64,000 nucleotides of DNA from CBDAKK01 sp965196605. Its GTDB lineage: Bacteria; Spirochaetota; Spirochaetia; WTKD01; G963693115. Positions 28,085 to 36,338 of the stretch are shown piece after piece. The stretch is from NCBI GenBank assembly GCA_965196605.1, contig CBDAKK010000003.1, positions 1 to 64,000 on the forward strand, given 5' to 3'. A model generated the notes under the pieces. That model worked only from the letters and a program-made list of their open reading frames with translations, was not told the DNA's origin and ran no database searches. The stretch's first letter is position 1, and each line of letters opens with the position of its first letter. The position numbers and the translations under genes were made by a program.

Positions 28085-28122
28085 GGTTCAAGCTTTGCTA
28101 TGCTTGAACCTGCCATTTTTTT
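28085..28122 (+). terminator. Rho-independent terminator
   Basis: GGTTCAAGC (28085-28093) pairs perfectly with GCTTGAACC (28102-28110) around an 8-nt loop, followed by a seven- to eight-T run. It ends the transcript of the small secreted protein. Confidence 0.8.
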
Positions 28123-28400
28123 ACACGCACCATACCAGTAATGGGCAAGCTGTGAGTAATAGCATTGCTTAATTATTTACGCCCTGTCCTTGACTTTATT
28201 TTTATACTACATGCAATAGTAAAGAAATTATGTCGACATAGCTTCCTTACTATTGCAAATGTATATTTTGAAAGAATTAGAATCTCGATATAATTATAAA
28301 AAAGAGAATATATTTGAATTTTTGCTTTCTTTGTTGAGAGTATCAATTTCATATTATTAGCAAATGCCCAAAAATAATACAAATTTTTCAAGGAGGCAGC
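28123..28400. other. AT-rich intergenic region before the PTS gene
   Basis: No gene or repeat block is seen. The stretch is AT-rich and must hold the promoter of the PTS operon, but no convincing -35/-10 pair stands out. A GGAGG ribosome-binding site precedes the ATG at 28401. Confidence 0.5.
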
Positions 28401-30017
28401 ATGAAAAGTAAATTTCAAGATAAGGTGCAGGTTTTTTCCGGAGCCATGATGATACCCATCATCTTAATTGTCGCAGCAGGACTGTCTATTGGGCTAGGCT
28501 CGGCCTTTACCAACCTCGACAATGTAAAACTGCTTCGCTTAAGTTGGCTTATAAAAGAGGGGAATATCTTTTACATGTTTTTTCACCTCATCTCCTCCGC
28601 CGGCTTTATGGTCATGCGTTACCTGCCTACCTTTTTTGCCATTGGAGTTAGCATGGGCTTGGCAAAGCGCGAAAAGGGCTGGGCTGCTCTTGCGGGTTTT
28701 GTAATGTACTTGGGTACAAACTACACGCTTAATGCTGTGTTGGCACTACAAAATCTTAACGAGGCAACTACCTCTGTAGAACACCTTGTTTCGCAAGGGT
28801 TGACAACCATTGCTGCACAAAAAGAAAACGCTTTGTACGGTAACGTGCTTGGAATATTTACTTACAACACCAGCATTTTTGGAGCGCTGCTCTGTGCCTT
28901 TGCTGCAAGTTTTATTCACAATGCATTGTGGGACAAGGAGCTTCCACCCGCACTTTCGTTTTTTTCTGGCGTACGTTTAGTGCAGCTTACCATTGTGGCT
29001 GCATCCATACCCATGGGTATTGCGCTGTATTTTATGTGGCCTTTTCTTGGTAGCGGCATTCAAGGGCTGGGTGAAATTATTACAAAATCAGGGCTTTTTG
29101 GTTCGTTTTTGTTTGGCGCGCTGGACAGGGGACTCTTACCCTTTGGCTTGCACCATCTCATAGCCTTCCCTATAGAATACACGCCCTTAAGCGGAACCAT
29201 GACTGTTGATGGCATAGACTACTTTGGGGTGCGCAACATTATGACGGCGCAGCTGGGCGACCCTGAGGCGGTAGGTTACATTACCAGAAATTTTACCACA
29301 GGGCGTATTTTGTTTCACTACGCAGGGTTGCCCGGCGCCGCCTTCGCCATGTACCGCTGCGCGCGCCCAGAAAACAAAAAGAAACTGCTGAGTCTGTTGG
29401 TGCCCATAGTGCTCACGGTCATACTCATTGGTGTAACCGAGCCATTGGAGTTTGCGTTTGTCTACACTGCCCCGCTCTTGTACTACCTCATTCACGTCCC
29501 GCTTGCCGGCCTTGCCTATGTGTTAACAGAAATCTTAAACGTTTCAATATACGGCTTTGCAGTTTGGAACATGTGGCCAAATTTGTTACAGCCACAAAAA
29601 GTACACGCCATTGCGCTCTTGTTTCTCTTGCCTTTGTACTTCGCTGCATACTATATTGGCTTTTCTGTGCTCATAAAAAAGCTAGGGCTGCAGGTGCCCG
29701 GGCAAGAAACAGCAGAGACTACGCAGTCTCAAAGCACGCGGGAAGTAGCCTCTAACAGCGAGACGACACAGCAAGGCATCATCCTCGGCATCATTGAAGC
29801 ATTGGGCGGAGCAGATAATATTATCAATATAACCAACTGCGCAACACGCTTACGCGTGGAACTTACATCTGTTGAAAAAGTTGCAGATAAAGCACACTGG
29901 GAAGGCAAACTAGAGGCACGGGGATTGATTGTCAAAGGCAATGCAATACAAATAATTTACGGTACGCATGTGCAGGGAATTGCCAGAGATATAAAAACAA
30001 GACTAAGCATAGAATAG
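28401..30017 (+). CDS. PTS sugar transporter EIICB
   Basis: A 538-aa phosphotransferase permease. Residues 1 to about 430 form the glucose/maltose-type EIIC domain with around ten spans (GLLPFGLHHLIAFPIEYTP and GVTEPLEFAFVYTAPLLYY are typical substrate and signature loops). A Thr/Ser/Gln-rich linker follows. The EIIB domain then carries the phospho-Cys in NITNCATRLRVEL near residue 478. No EIIA domain is fused. The Rpe-like epimerase starts 5 bp downstream, so the imported phosphosugar may be its substrate or precursor. Sugar specificity cannot be read. Confidence 0.9.
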   Translation: MKSKFQDKVQVFSGAMMIPIILIVAAGLSIGLGSAFTNLDNVKLLRLSWLIKEGNIFYMFFHLISSAGFMVMRYLPTFFAIGVSMGLAKREKGWAALAGFVMYLGTNYTLNAVLALQNLNEATTSVEHLVSQGLTTIAAQKENALYGNVLGIFTYNTSIFGALLCAFAASFIHNALWDKELPPALSFFSGVRLVQLTIVAASIPMGIALYFMWPFLGSGIQGLGEIITKSGLFGSFLFGALDRGLLPFGLHHLIAFPIEYTPLSGTMTVDGIDYFGVRNIMTAQLGDPEAVGYITRNFTTGRILFHYAGLPGAAFAMYRCARPENKKKLLSLLVPIVLTVILIGVTEPLEFAFVYTAPLLYYLIHVPLAGLAYVLTEILNVSIYGFAVWNMWPNLLQPQKVHAIALLFLLPLYFAAYYIGFSVLIKKLGLQVPGQETAETTQSQSTREVASNSETTQQGIILGIIEALGGADNIINITNCATRLRVELTSVEKVADKAHWEGKLEARGLIVKGNAIQIIYGTHVQGIARDIKTRLSIE

Positions 30018-30022
30018 GAAGT

Positions 30023-30730
30023 ATGATGAGAAAAATAAAAATAGCAGCGGGCTTTGCCCATGTGGACTACGGGCACATTGCCGATTTGGTCAAAAAAGTT
30101 GATGAGTCGGGATGCGACTACATACACTCGGATGCCGCGGATATGCACGACTTGAAAAATATGCAGTTAATGGGCGGACACCAAATTATAGAAGGCATGA
30201 GGCCTCACACAGACAAGCCCATAGAATGTCACTTTTACACACGCACCTGCGACAAGCTTTTTGTAGACAAAATTGCTAAGGCGGGAGCTAACAGTCTCAT
30301 TGTGCCCGCAGAACATTTTATTGGAGCTCCGCTGGCCTACCTCATTCACTACTGTCGTAGCTACAACATGGGCATAGGGCTTGCTATAGGGTGTTACACG
30401 CCGCTGTCCTTTGTAGAAGAAGCTATTTACGACATAGACCGCTTGCACATTGTAACACACGGCGTGGACAAGACAGACGGAAACGAAAACTGGTCGTGGC
30501 GCCCTTCAGTTTTGAATTTGATTGAACGCGCGCGGCGGCTTATAGACGAGAAGAACCCGCGTTGTGAACTCGCGCTTGATGGTGGCATGCGCCTTGATGA
30601 CATGGCTCCGCTTATTAAAACTCAACCCGATGTGTTAATACTTTCCTCCTTGCTGTTCAAACACCCTGAAGGCATAGCCTCGGGGGTTGCGGCGGTAAAA
30701 GCACTCATAGAACGTGAGCAAGGCCAATAA
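30023..30730 (+). CDS. Ribulose-/allulose-phosphate 3-epimerase-like protein
   Basis: A 235-aa TIM-barrel protein of the ribulose-phosphate 3-epimerase superfamily. The metal/catalytic residues are recognisable: His and Asp in YIHSDAADMHD near residue 35, His in ECHFYTR near residue 68, and Asp in LALDGGM near residue 188. The family loops themselves (normally H-x-D-VMDG and VNPGFxGQ) are divergent, so it is probably not the housekeeping Rpe but a specialised sugar-phosphate epimerase, as in allulose or Sgc-type operons. It starts 5 bp after the EIICB gene. ATG at 30023 or 30026; an AGGAAG site precedes. Confidence 0.8.
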   Translation: MMRKIKIAAGFAHVDYGHIADLVKKVDESGCDYIHSDAADMHDLKNMQLMGGHQIIEGMRPHTDKPIECHFYTRTCDKLFVDKIAKAGANSLIVPAEHFIGAPLAYLIHYCRSYNMGIGLAIGCYTPLSFVEEAIYDIDRLHIVTHGVDKTDGNENWSWRPSVLNLIERARRLIDEKNPRCELALDGGMRLDDMAPLIKTQPDVLILSSLLFKHPEGIASGVAAVKALIEREQGQ

Positions 30731-30858
30731 CTTGAGTGACAATGCCTGAAAATTACACGTAATGAAAAATAAAAGACGGCTTAGTTTTTCAGCATTTTAC
30801 GTGACAAGGGGCGCCATGCATCAGCAATGAAGCAATAAATAAACATCAATTTTTACTC

Positions 30859-30886
30859 TTGAATATTTGTATCTATTGCCTATAGT
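30859..30886 (+). promoter_or_regulatory. Promoter for the lipoprotein gene at 30921
   Basis: TTGAAT (30859-30864), a 16-bp spacer and TATAGT (30881-30886), about 35 bp before the ATG and upstream of an AAGGAG ribosome-binding site. Confidence 0.5.
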
Positions 30887-30920
30887 ACTAGTGCAGTAAA
30901 AACATAAGGAGATGAAATGT

Positions 30921-31346
30921 ATGAAAAATATACTTACTTGTTTTTCTTTAATTTTAGTGCTTTTCGTAAGCGCATGTGATCCATCATTAGGAGAAAAAAA
31001 ACAGAATAACAACACGGATAAGACGGATAAGTCAGCCGAAGTATCGAATGCTGAAGCTATTAGCAATGGAGGAAAGCCTCATGCCCTTGTTACTCCTGCC
31101 CGCCCTAATATTCAAATTAATGCTCCCGCTCCTGGTGTTGCTCCCGTGAGTATTACAAATACTGACGAAAACCTTGAATACAGAATACATCCTCCCGTAG
31201 CGGGCATAACACTGATAGGGGACGTCATCGATGCAGACCGTTCTGCTTCAAACGTTATTTTGCAAGTACGTACAAAAGAAACAGCTACACATCAAGCATC
31301 AACTTGGGTAAGTAGCGCTGCCTTTGACATCACTATCTCTCCCTAA
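30921..31346 (+). CDS. Small lipoprotein of unknown function
   Basis: A 141-aa lipoprotein with signal peptide and lipobox VSAC near residue 19. After the Cys comes a polar, Asn/Asp/Lys-rich linker, then a Pro-rich stretch (PARPNIQINAPAPGVAPV), then a short beta-rich C-terminal domain. The ATG at 30921 is chosen because AAGGAG lies at proper distance; an ATG at 30912 would overlap the ribosome-binding site. Not recognised beyond being a surface or periplasmic lipoprotein. Confidence 0.75.
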   Translation: MKNILTCFSLILVLFVSACDPSLGEKKQNNNTDKTDKSAEVSNAEAISNGGKPHALVTPARPNIQINAPAPGVAPVSITNTDENLEYRIHPPVAGITLIGDVIDADRSASNVILQVRTKETATHQASTWVSSAAFDITISP

Positions 31347-31399
31347 TAACACAGCAAGCGCATGGCTCTAAAATTGGGATGTAACTTACTCAAAGACGC

Positions 31400-32995
31400 T
31401 CAAGCCTTTTGAATGTTACAAAAAAGTTCAGACTGCGCCTGTGCCTGTGCTACAAACATTTCTTCGCCAGAAATTGTGGCGCAGCCAGCATTTTGAGCCT
31501 CTTGTAAAAATTTAGTGCATGGAGGCGTGTACACAATGTCGTAGGCAATTTCCTTTCCGCTAAATTCATAATTGGGGAGCGGCGTTTGCTGTGGCGCATT
31601 CATGCCCACGCTTGTAGTTTGCACAATAAGCTCACTGTGCATTTTGATGGCGGCGTAGTCTGTAATGGGCGCGTGTGCCACGGCAGCACCATAGCGCTTA
31701 TGTAAAAACAGCGCCAGTTCTTCTGCGTTTTTCAAGGTTCTATTAACAAGCAGCACACGCGCGCCTTCACCCAAGAGCGCATGAGAAACCGCGCGCGCCG
31801 TGCCGCCGCTGCCTACAACCGTGCACGCCATGCCTTGTAGCTCTTTGTTGGCACTTGCAAGCCGCGTGCGCAAGGGCTGCAAAAAACCCACAATGTCGGT
31901 GTTGTACCCGCGCGTTTTTTGTACGCCACTTATGCTTTCTACCACAAGCGTGTTGCAAGACCCGCAGCGCAGCACGGCTTCATCCACTTCATCCAACAAA
32001 GGTATAATCGCGCTTTTATGTGGTATGGTGACGGAAAGCCCACGCAGGTTCATGTGCTCCATGAGGGGCGACAGTGCGGCGACATCATCTACGCTTAGGT
32101 GGACGTACACGGCATCAAGCTCTTGTTTTTTAAAAACCGCATTGTGAAACTCCGGCGACTTTGAGTGCATGACGGGGTTACCCACAACGGCAAAGACGCG
32201 CGTCTTGTCATGTAACTTTTTGTATGAATACGTTTCACACAGTGCCTTAGGGTCAAAATGCCCTGCGGCGGCTTGGCGCGTCCCCTGCGCTGAGGCGTAG
32301 GTCCACAGCGACCCGCTGCGTGCGGTGAGTATGCGCGCGGGTCTGCCAAAGTCACCCATGGGTGCAAGCACGTAGCGACCCCGCATGCTCTTAAGCTGCT
32401 GTGCACCTACAAACAATGCTTCGAGCTGCCACGCACTCATGCACATAAGGGCTTGTTTTATAAGCGCCTGCGGGTACAATTCCGCAAGTCCTTTCATTTC
32501 TTGGAGCCACGGCATGCGCGCATAATCAATGCGCCCCTTTGCACCTTCGCCGTTTTCATAAAAGGCGCGCTTGTCATCAAACCAGTGTCTCGAAACTATA
32601 AGCCTACTTGTTGCCGCATTTTGCGTTTTCACATACATGTGCTTGCAAAAACTCTCATGCTCTGCTTCTACGTCTATGTAATCAAAAGCACCTGAGGCCA
32701 TAACCTGTTCCAACACTGCGCGCCGTTCGCTTTCATGCGCAGCTTCGCACAGTCCGCCATCCGTCTTGGTGCGCAGCGTAAAAATAAACTGTATCGCGCG
32801 CTGTTTTTTTTCACCCCGCGCCCACGCAATGCAAGCTTGAGCAAATTCACGCGCCTTTGCGGCTCCGCTTTCAAGAGCGCTCGCACAGTCAAGCAAGTCA
32901 GCTCGCAACTCCACAAGGTCTATGTACCCTGCATAATGCTCTATGTCGCTACTCATGTGTGCAAATGTGGGCGCGGTAAGTGAAAGGCAAATCAT
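31400..32995 (-). CDS. aroDE: Bifunctional 3-dehydroquinate dehydratase / shikimate dehydrogenase
   Basis: A 531-aa fusion catalysing steps 3 and 4 of the shikimate pathway. Residues 1 to about 250 are a type I dehydroquinate dehydratase: DLVELRADLLD near residue 26, SRHWFDDKRAFYENG with the catalytic His, LIKQALMCMS with the likely Schiff-base Lys, and a final GSLWTYASAQGTRQAAAGHF. From about 265 on it is shikimate dehydrogenase: VVGNPVMHSKSPEFHNAVF, LSVTIPHKSAIIPLLDE and VVGSGGTARAVSHALLGEGA. The fusion is rare in bacteria but usual in plants and some spirochaetes and chlamydiae. Its first ~50 codons are duplicated at 34439. Confidence 0.94.
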   Translation of the reverse strand: MICLSLTAPTFAHMSSDIEHYAGYIDLVELRADLLDCASALESGAAKAREFAQACIAWARGEKKQRAIQFIFTLRTKTDGGLCEAAHESERRAVLEQVMASGAFDYIDVEAEHESFCKHMYVKTQNAATSRLIVSRHWFDDKRAFYENGEGAKGRIDYARMPWLQEMKGLAELYPQALIKQALMCMSAWQLEALFVGAQQLKSMRGRYVLAPMGDFGRPARILTARSGSLWTYASAQGTRQAAAGHFDPKALCETYSYKKLHDKTRVFAVVGNPVMHSKSPEFHNAVFKKQELDAVYVHLSVDDVAALSPLMEHMNLRGLSVTIPHKSAIIPLLDEVDEAVLRCGSCNTLVVESISGVQKTRGYNTDIVGFLQPLRTRLASANKELQGMACTVVGSGGTARAVSHALLGEGARVLLVNRTLKNAEELALFLHKRYGAAVAHAPITDYAAIKMHSELIVQTTSVGMNAPQQTPLPNYEFSGKEIAYDIVYTPPCTKFLQEAQNAGCATISGEEMFVAQAQAQSELFCNIQKA

Positions 32996-33129
32996 AATTT
33001 CATTGTACGCAAAAACTCGTCAAAGGCGCAGCGCGTGTGTGTGCACAAAACCCTATACAATAAAACCATGCAAGAGAGAATTTTAACTCAGAATATAGCC
33101 AATCATATAGACTCACGCATTGTACTTTG
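32838..33129. repeat. 292-bp direct repeat, left copy
   Basis: Covers the first ~53 codons of aroDE, the divergent promoter region and the first ~20 codons of aspS. It is repeated in direct orientation at 34439-34730 with, by eye, two differences (at 32902/34503 and 33118/34719). Here the aroDE side is intact and the aspS side is broken at 33130. Confidence 0.95.
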
Positions 33130-33193
33130 GAGGGTTGCTGTTCTGTTTGTATTGGTAAATAGTTGCACTCTAATTACTAACGCAATACATTAG
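33068..33193 (+). pseudogene. Truncated aspS 5' fragment
   Basis: The aspS start and first 21 codons (MQERILTQNIANHIDSR, IVL) are followed at 33130 by unrelated sequence reading WRVAVLFVLVNSCTLITN, with a stop at 33191-33193. The new part looks like a piece of a lipoprotein signal peptide (VLVNSC). It keeps the aspS promoter and start, so a 41-residue peptide may still be made. Confidence 0.8.
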
Positions 33194-33338
33194 TAATGTG
33201 TAAGAAATACCACAAAGGGTATACAAATGCAAACATGATATCGGTGCATAAAGCAAAAAGGAGCAACAATAGCTATTGTTTTCATCGTATTATTTACTAG
33301 ATATAATTATATAGCCACAAAACAATCAAAACATAAAT

Positions 33339-34409
33339 ATGATTAAAAGTATTCAGCCTCTAAAAATTATAGTCTTTTTTTTGTTTATAATATTGTTTCT
33401 TCTTGCTTGTCCTACTTTCTTGGAATTAGGTGTTGAACATGTTAAAGAAGCAAGCGATGGTCAACTCTCTGAGTCTTTAGTTGCAGGAGCTGTTGGTGAG
33501 AAAGGATATAAAGATGGATATCTTCTTGAGGCGCGCTTTGATACTCCACATGCGTTTTCTGCAGACTCAAAAGGTAATGTGTATGTTGCCGATACAGGAA
33601 ACAATGTTATACGAAAAATAAGCTCTACAGGTATAGTAACAACATGGGCAGGCAACAAAGATACAAGAGGTTTTCGAGATGGACATCGTCTTACTAAAGC
33701 ATTGTTTGATAAACCGACAAGTATAGTAATAAATAAAAATATAATTTATATTGCGGATAGTAATAATCATCGGATACGAAAAATAGTGGGTGATATTGTG
33801 AGTACAGTAGCCGGGGGCGATGCGGGATATCAAGATAATCTAAATGGAGTAGCAGGTGTAAAATTTGAGAATCCTGGCAAACTCCAATTAATAAAAATCA
33901 ATGAATCTGATAGATATTCATCTCCTGAAAATGGAGATTGGGCTGCAGCAGCATTTAACGAATTCAAGACAGTTAATTACTATAACCATGGATATCATGA
34001 AAAATACGGAAATGATCATATAGATATTTCCTTGCTAGATGGTCCGAATGCAAATAGATGGAGAGTAATAGCTATAAAGGATGATACTGTAAAAGAAGTT
34101 AGCACAATAGATAGTGATATATATGATACTGTATCAGAAGTTAGCAAAAATAAAGATATTGTCTGTATGAGAGATATTAAAGGGGAGTATAACGATACAA
34201 GATGTTTAAGTAGAGCTGTTCTTCTCATGCCAAGAAAAGATAAAGATCCTGTCATAACGATAGTTGGTGAGAAAAATGTTTTTGATTCTTTCCATATTAT
34301 TCTTGTGCCAACAAAACACGTTATTATTAGTTATGATAAATTAAAACATGGTATATTGAAGTTAAGGCACGGTGATAATTTTAATCCTGAATCTTTTCCT
34401 CGGCCATGA
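33339..34409 (+). CDS. NHL-repeat lipoprotein, copy 1 (inserted)
   Basis: A 356-aa predicted lipoprotein; the signal peptide ends in LLAC near residue 23. Three NHL-type repeats follow: FDTPHAFSADSKGNVYVADTGNNVIRKIS, then FDKPTSIVINKN...YIADSNNHRIRKI, and a shorter third. Such repeats form a beta-propeller for binding. The C-terminal third is a non-NHL domain (DHIDISLLDGPNANRWRVI) that is shared with the paralogue at 52511. The gene is richer in A/T than its neighbours and has no clear ribosome-binding site. It lies wholly inside the 1.3-kb insert between the two 292-bp repeats, so it arrived with that event. Confidence 0.82.
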   Translation: MIKSIQPLKIIVFFLFIILFLLACPTFLELGVEHVKEASDGQLSESLVAGAVGEKGYKDGYLLEARFDTPHAFSADSKGNVYVADTGNNVIRKISSTGIVTTWAGNKDTRGFRDGHRLTKALFDKPTSIVINKNIIYIADSNNHRIRKIVGDIVSTVAGGDAGYQDNLNGVAGVKFENPGKLQLIKINESDRYSSPENGDWAAAAFNEFKTVNYYNHGYHEKYGNDHIDISLLDGPNANRWRVIAIKDDTVKEVSTIDSDIYDTVSEVSKNKDIVCMRDIKGEYNDTRCLSRAVLLMPRKDKDPVITIVGEKNVFDSFHIILVPTKHVIISYDKLKHGILKLRHGDNFNPESFPRP

Positions 34410-34438
34410 ATAGCGGCACTAAGAGAAAAATTATGGTA

Positions 34439-34596
34439 TGAGCAAATTCACGCGCCTTTGCGGCTCCGCTTTCAAGAGCGCTCGCACAGTCAAGCAAGTC
34501 AGCCCGCAACTCCACAAGGTCTATGTACCCTGCATAATGCTCTATGTCGCTACTCATGTGTGCAAATGTGGGCGCGGTAAGTGAAAGGCAAATCAT
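34439..34596 (-). pseudogene. Truncated aroDE 5' fragment
   Basis: A second copy of the aroDE start (MICLSLTAPTFAHMSSDIEH onward, ~52 codons). It is identical in protein sequence to the intact gene until 34439, where it runs into insert sequence and stops at 34381. It lacks both catalytic domains and is a by-product of the duplication. Confidence 0.9.
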
Positions 34597-34730
34597 AATT
34601 TCATTGTACGCAAAAACTCGTCAAAGGCGCAGCGCGTGTGTGTGCACAAAACCCTATACAATAAAACCATGCAAGAGAGAATTTTAACTCAGAATATAGC
34701 CAATCATATAGACTCACGTATTGTACTTTG
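34439..34730. repeat. 292-bp direct repeat, right copy
   Basis: Partner of 32838-33129. Here the aspS side is intact and the aroDE side is broken at 34439. Between the two copies lies 1,309 bp of unique sequence (33130-34438). The ends of that insert show no terminal inverted repeats, and no transposase or integrase is encoded. Confidence 0.95.
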
Positions 34731-35958
34731 CGGATGGGTGCACCGCATACGAGAGTTAGGGGGCATTGCCTTTGTGTTAATACGCGACAGAAGTGGCATT
34801 GCACAAGTGGTGTGCGAAACGACTTCAGAAGCCTACAAAACGCTGAGCCTTGAATGCGTGGTTTCACTTGCTGGTACGGTGTGCAAAAACGACAAAGCAC
34901 CCTATGGCGCAGAAATGCATGAACCCGAAATTACCGTGCTCTCCAAGCCGCAAGGCGACCTTCCGCTTGCTGTACACGCACCCATAGACAAAGTGAGCAT
35001 AGACGTACTCTTGAATCACCGCATTGCCTCTCTGCGTATACCAAAAGTACGCGCAATTTTTGAAGTGCAATCCGCAATACTCCAATGCTTTGCCGCGTAC
35101 ATGCGCGAGAAGGACTTTACAGAAACAAAAACCAGCAAGCTCATTGGCAGTGGCACCGAAGGCGGGACGGGGCTTTTTGAAGTTCAGTATTTTGACGGCT
35201 CGGTTTTTTTGGCGCAGTCTCCGCAGTTTTACAAGCAAGCAGGCATTGCAAGCGGACTAGAGCGCGTCTTTGAAATTGGGCACGTCTACCGCGCTGAAAA
35301 ACATGAGACCAACAGGCACATCAACGAATACGTTTCACTTGATGTAGAAATGGCCTTTGTCTATGAGGTAGAGGAACTTATAGAGCTGCAGCGTGGGTTT
35401 TTACAGCGTTTAAGCGAATTGCTGCTCTCAAACTACAGCGCGCAGCTGAGCATGTGGGACGCAGATGTGCCACAGCCCGAAGCGCTTACAAAAATTCCAT
35501 TGCTCAGCTATGATGAAGGAAAACAAATAGCCGCTCAAAACAGCGGAGAGCGCATTTTGGACATAGACCCCAAGGCAGAGCGCGTGCTTTGCGAATGGGC
35601 GGAAAAACAATACGGCGTGAACGCGGCATTTGTTGCGGGGTTTCCGCGCCGCAAGCGCCCCTTTTACACCATGCCCGACGGCCAAAAAACCAAGGGCTTT
35701 GACCTTTTGTTTGGAGGCGTGGAAATTTCCACGGGGGGCTTGCGCATTCACGACTACACCGAGCTGTGCGAAAGCGCCAAAAAATTTGGGCTTGCCACTC
35801 AAGGTTTAGAAGACTACTTGTCTATTTTTGCCTATGGCTGCCCGCCACACGGAGGCTGGGCTATAGGCTTAGAACGCCTCACGCAAAAAATACTCGGCCT
35901 TTCAAGCGTCAAACTCGCCGCCATGTTTCCACGCGACAGAAACAGAGTTCGCCCATAA
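34669..35958 (+). CDS. aspS: Aspartyl-tRNA synthetase, archaeal type (AspS2), probably non-discriminating
   Basis: A 429-aa class II synthetase of the short archaeal/eukaryotic type, without the large bacterial insertion domain. The N-terminal OB fold (LCGWVHRIRELGGIAFVLIRD) binds the anticodon. Motif 2 is FEIGHVYRAEKHETNRH and motif 3 is GGWAIGLERLTQKILGL. His25 and Pro78 sit in the anticodon-binding loops where, in Deinococcus AspRS2, His28 and Pro77 are linked to charging both tRNA-Asp and tRNA-Asn. This suggests a non-discriminating enzyme working with GatCAB. The ATG at 34669 aligns with the family. The TAA stop lies at the very edge of repeat locus C. Confidence 0.94.
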   Translation: MQERILTQNIANHIDSRIVLCGWVHRIRELGGIAFVLIRDRSGIAQVVCETTSEAYKTLSLECVVSLAGTVCKNDKAPYGAEMHEPEITVLSKPQGDLPLAVHAPIDKVSIDVLLNHRIASLRIPKVRAIFEVQSAILQCFAAYMREKDFTETKTSKLIGSGTEGGTGLFEVQYFDGSVFLAQSPQFYKQAGIASGLERVFEIGHVYRAEKHETNRHINEYVSLDVEMAFVYEVEELIELQRGFLQRLSELLLSNYSAQLSMWDADVPQPEALTKIPLLSYDEGKQIAAQNSGERILDIDPKAERVLCEWAEKQYGVNAAFVAGFPRRKRPFYTMPDGQKTKGFDLLFGGVEISTGGLRIHDYTELCESAKKFGLATQGLEDYLSIFAYGCPPHGGWAIGLERLTQKILGLSSVKLAAMFPRDRNRVRP

Positions 35959-36142
35959 GTGCTTTGTGGGGGGAGTGTCCCCCCACGCCCCCCCCGTGGG
36001 TAAGACGCGATACTGCGCTTACGCGCGGGTATTTGTGCCATGATTCACACGGTGTTATATGAATTCTTTCTGTTGCCAAGCAGCAGTTTTAAATACGCTA
36101 TCTATTCGGATGGCCGTTCTTTTTCTTTTCTTTTTTACCATC

Positions 36143-36186
36143 CATAGCGCTCGCTTGTGCCATCCATGGCACAAGCGAGCGCTATG
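36143..36186. repeat. 44-bp near-perfect palindrome
   Basis: Two perfect 21-bp arms (36143-36163 and 36166-36186) around a CC centre, with the core CATCCATG. It lies inside repeat locus C. Smaller palindromes with the same CAT-CC-ATG core occur in loci A, D and E. Confidence 0.95.
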
Positions 36187-36295
36187 CGCGAGTAGGCTGC
36201 ACGCCGTGTGTGGTATGGCTCACGCGGTATTGTATGAACTTTTTCTGCGGTCAAGCAGCCGCACCTGCTATGACATACGCTCGGATGACTGTACT

Positions 36296-36338
36296 TTCTT
36301 TCTTTTCTTTTTGTGCGACGCAAAAAGAAAAGAAAGAA
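36296..36338. repeat. Pyrimidine/purine-tract inverted repeat
   Basis: TTCTTTCTTTTCTTTTTG (36296-36313) pairs perfectly with 36321-36338 around the loop TGCGACG. A similar, less perfect structure lies at 49828-49871 in locus E. Confidence 0.9.

Noticed and set aside
30739..30815. Inverted motifs (CTGAAAA/TTTTCAG and CACGTAA/TTACGTG) after the epimerase gene
   Set aside because: The arms are in the wrong order to nest into one hairpin and no clear T-run follows.
32838..34730. IS element explaining the NHL insert
   Set aside because: No transposase, no terminal inverted repeats, and a 292-bp target duplication is far too long.
35954..36020. G-rich hairpin after aspS as a standard terminator
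   Set aside because: A strong stem exists, but no T-run follows and the same hairpin occurs in gaps where no gene ends.
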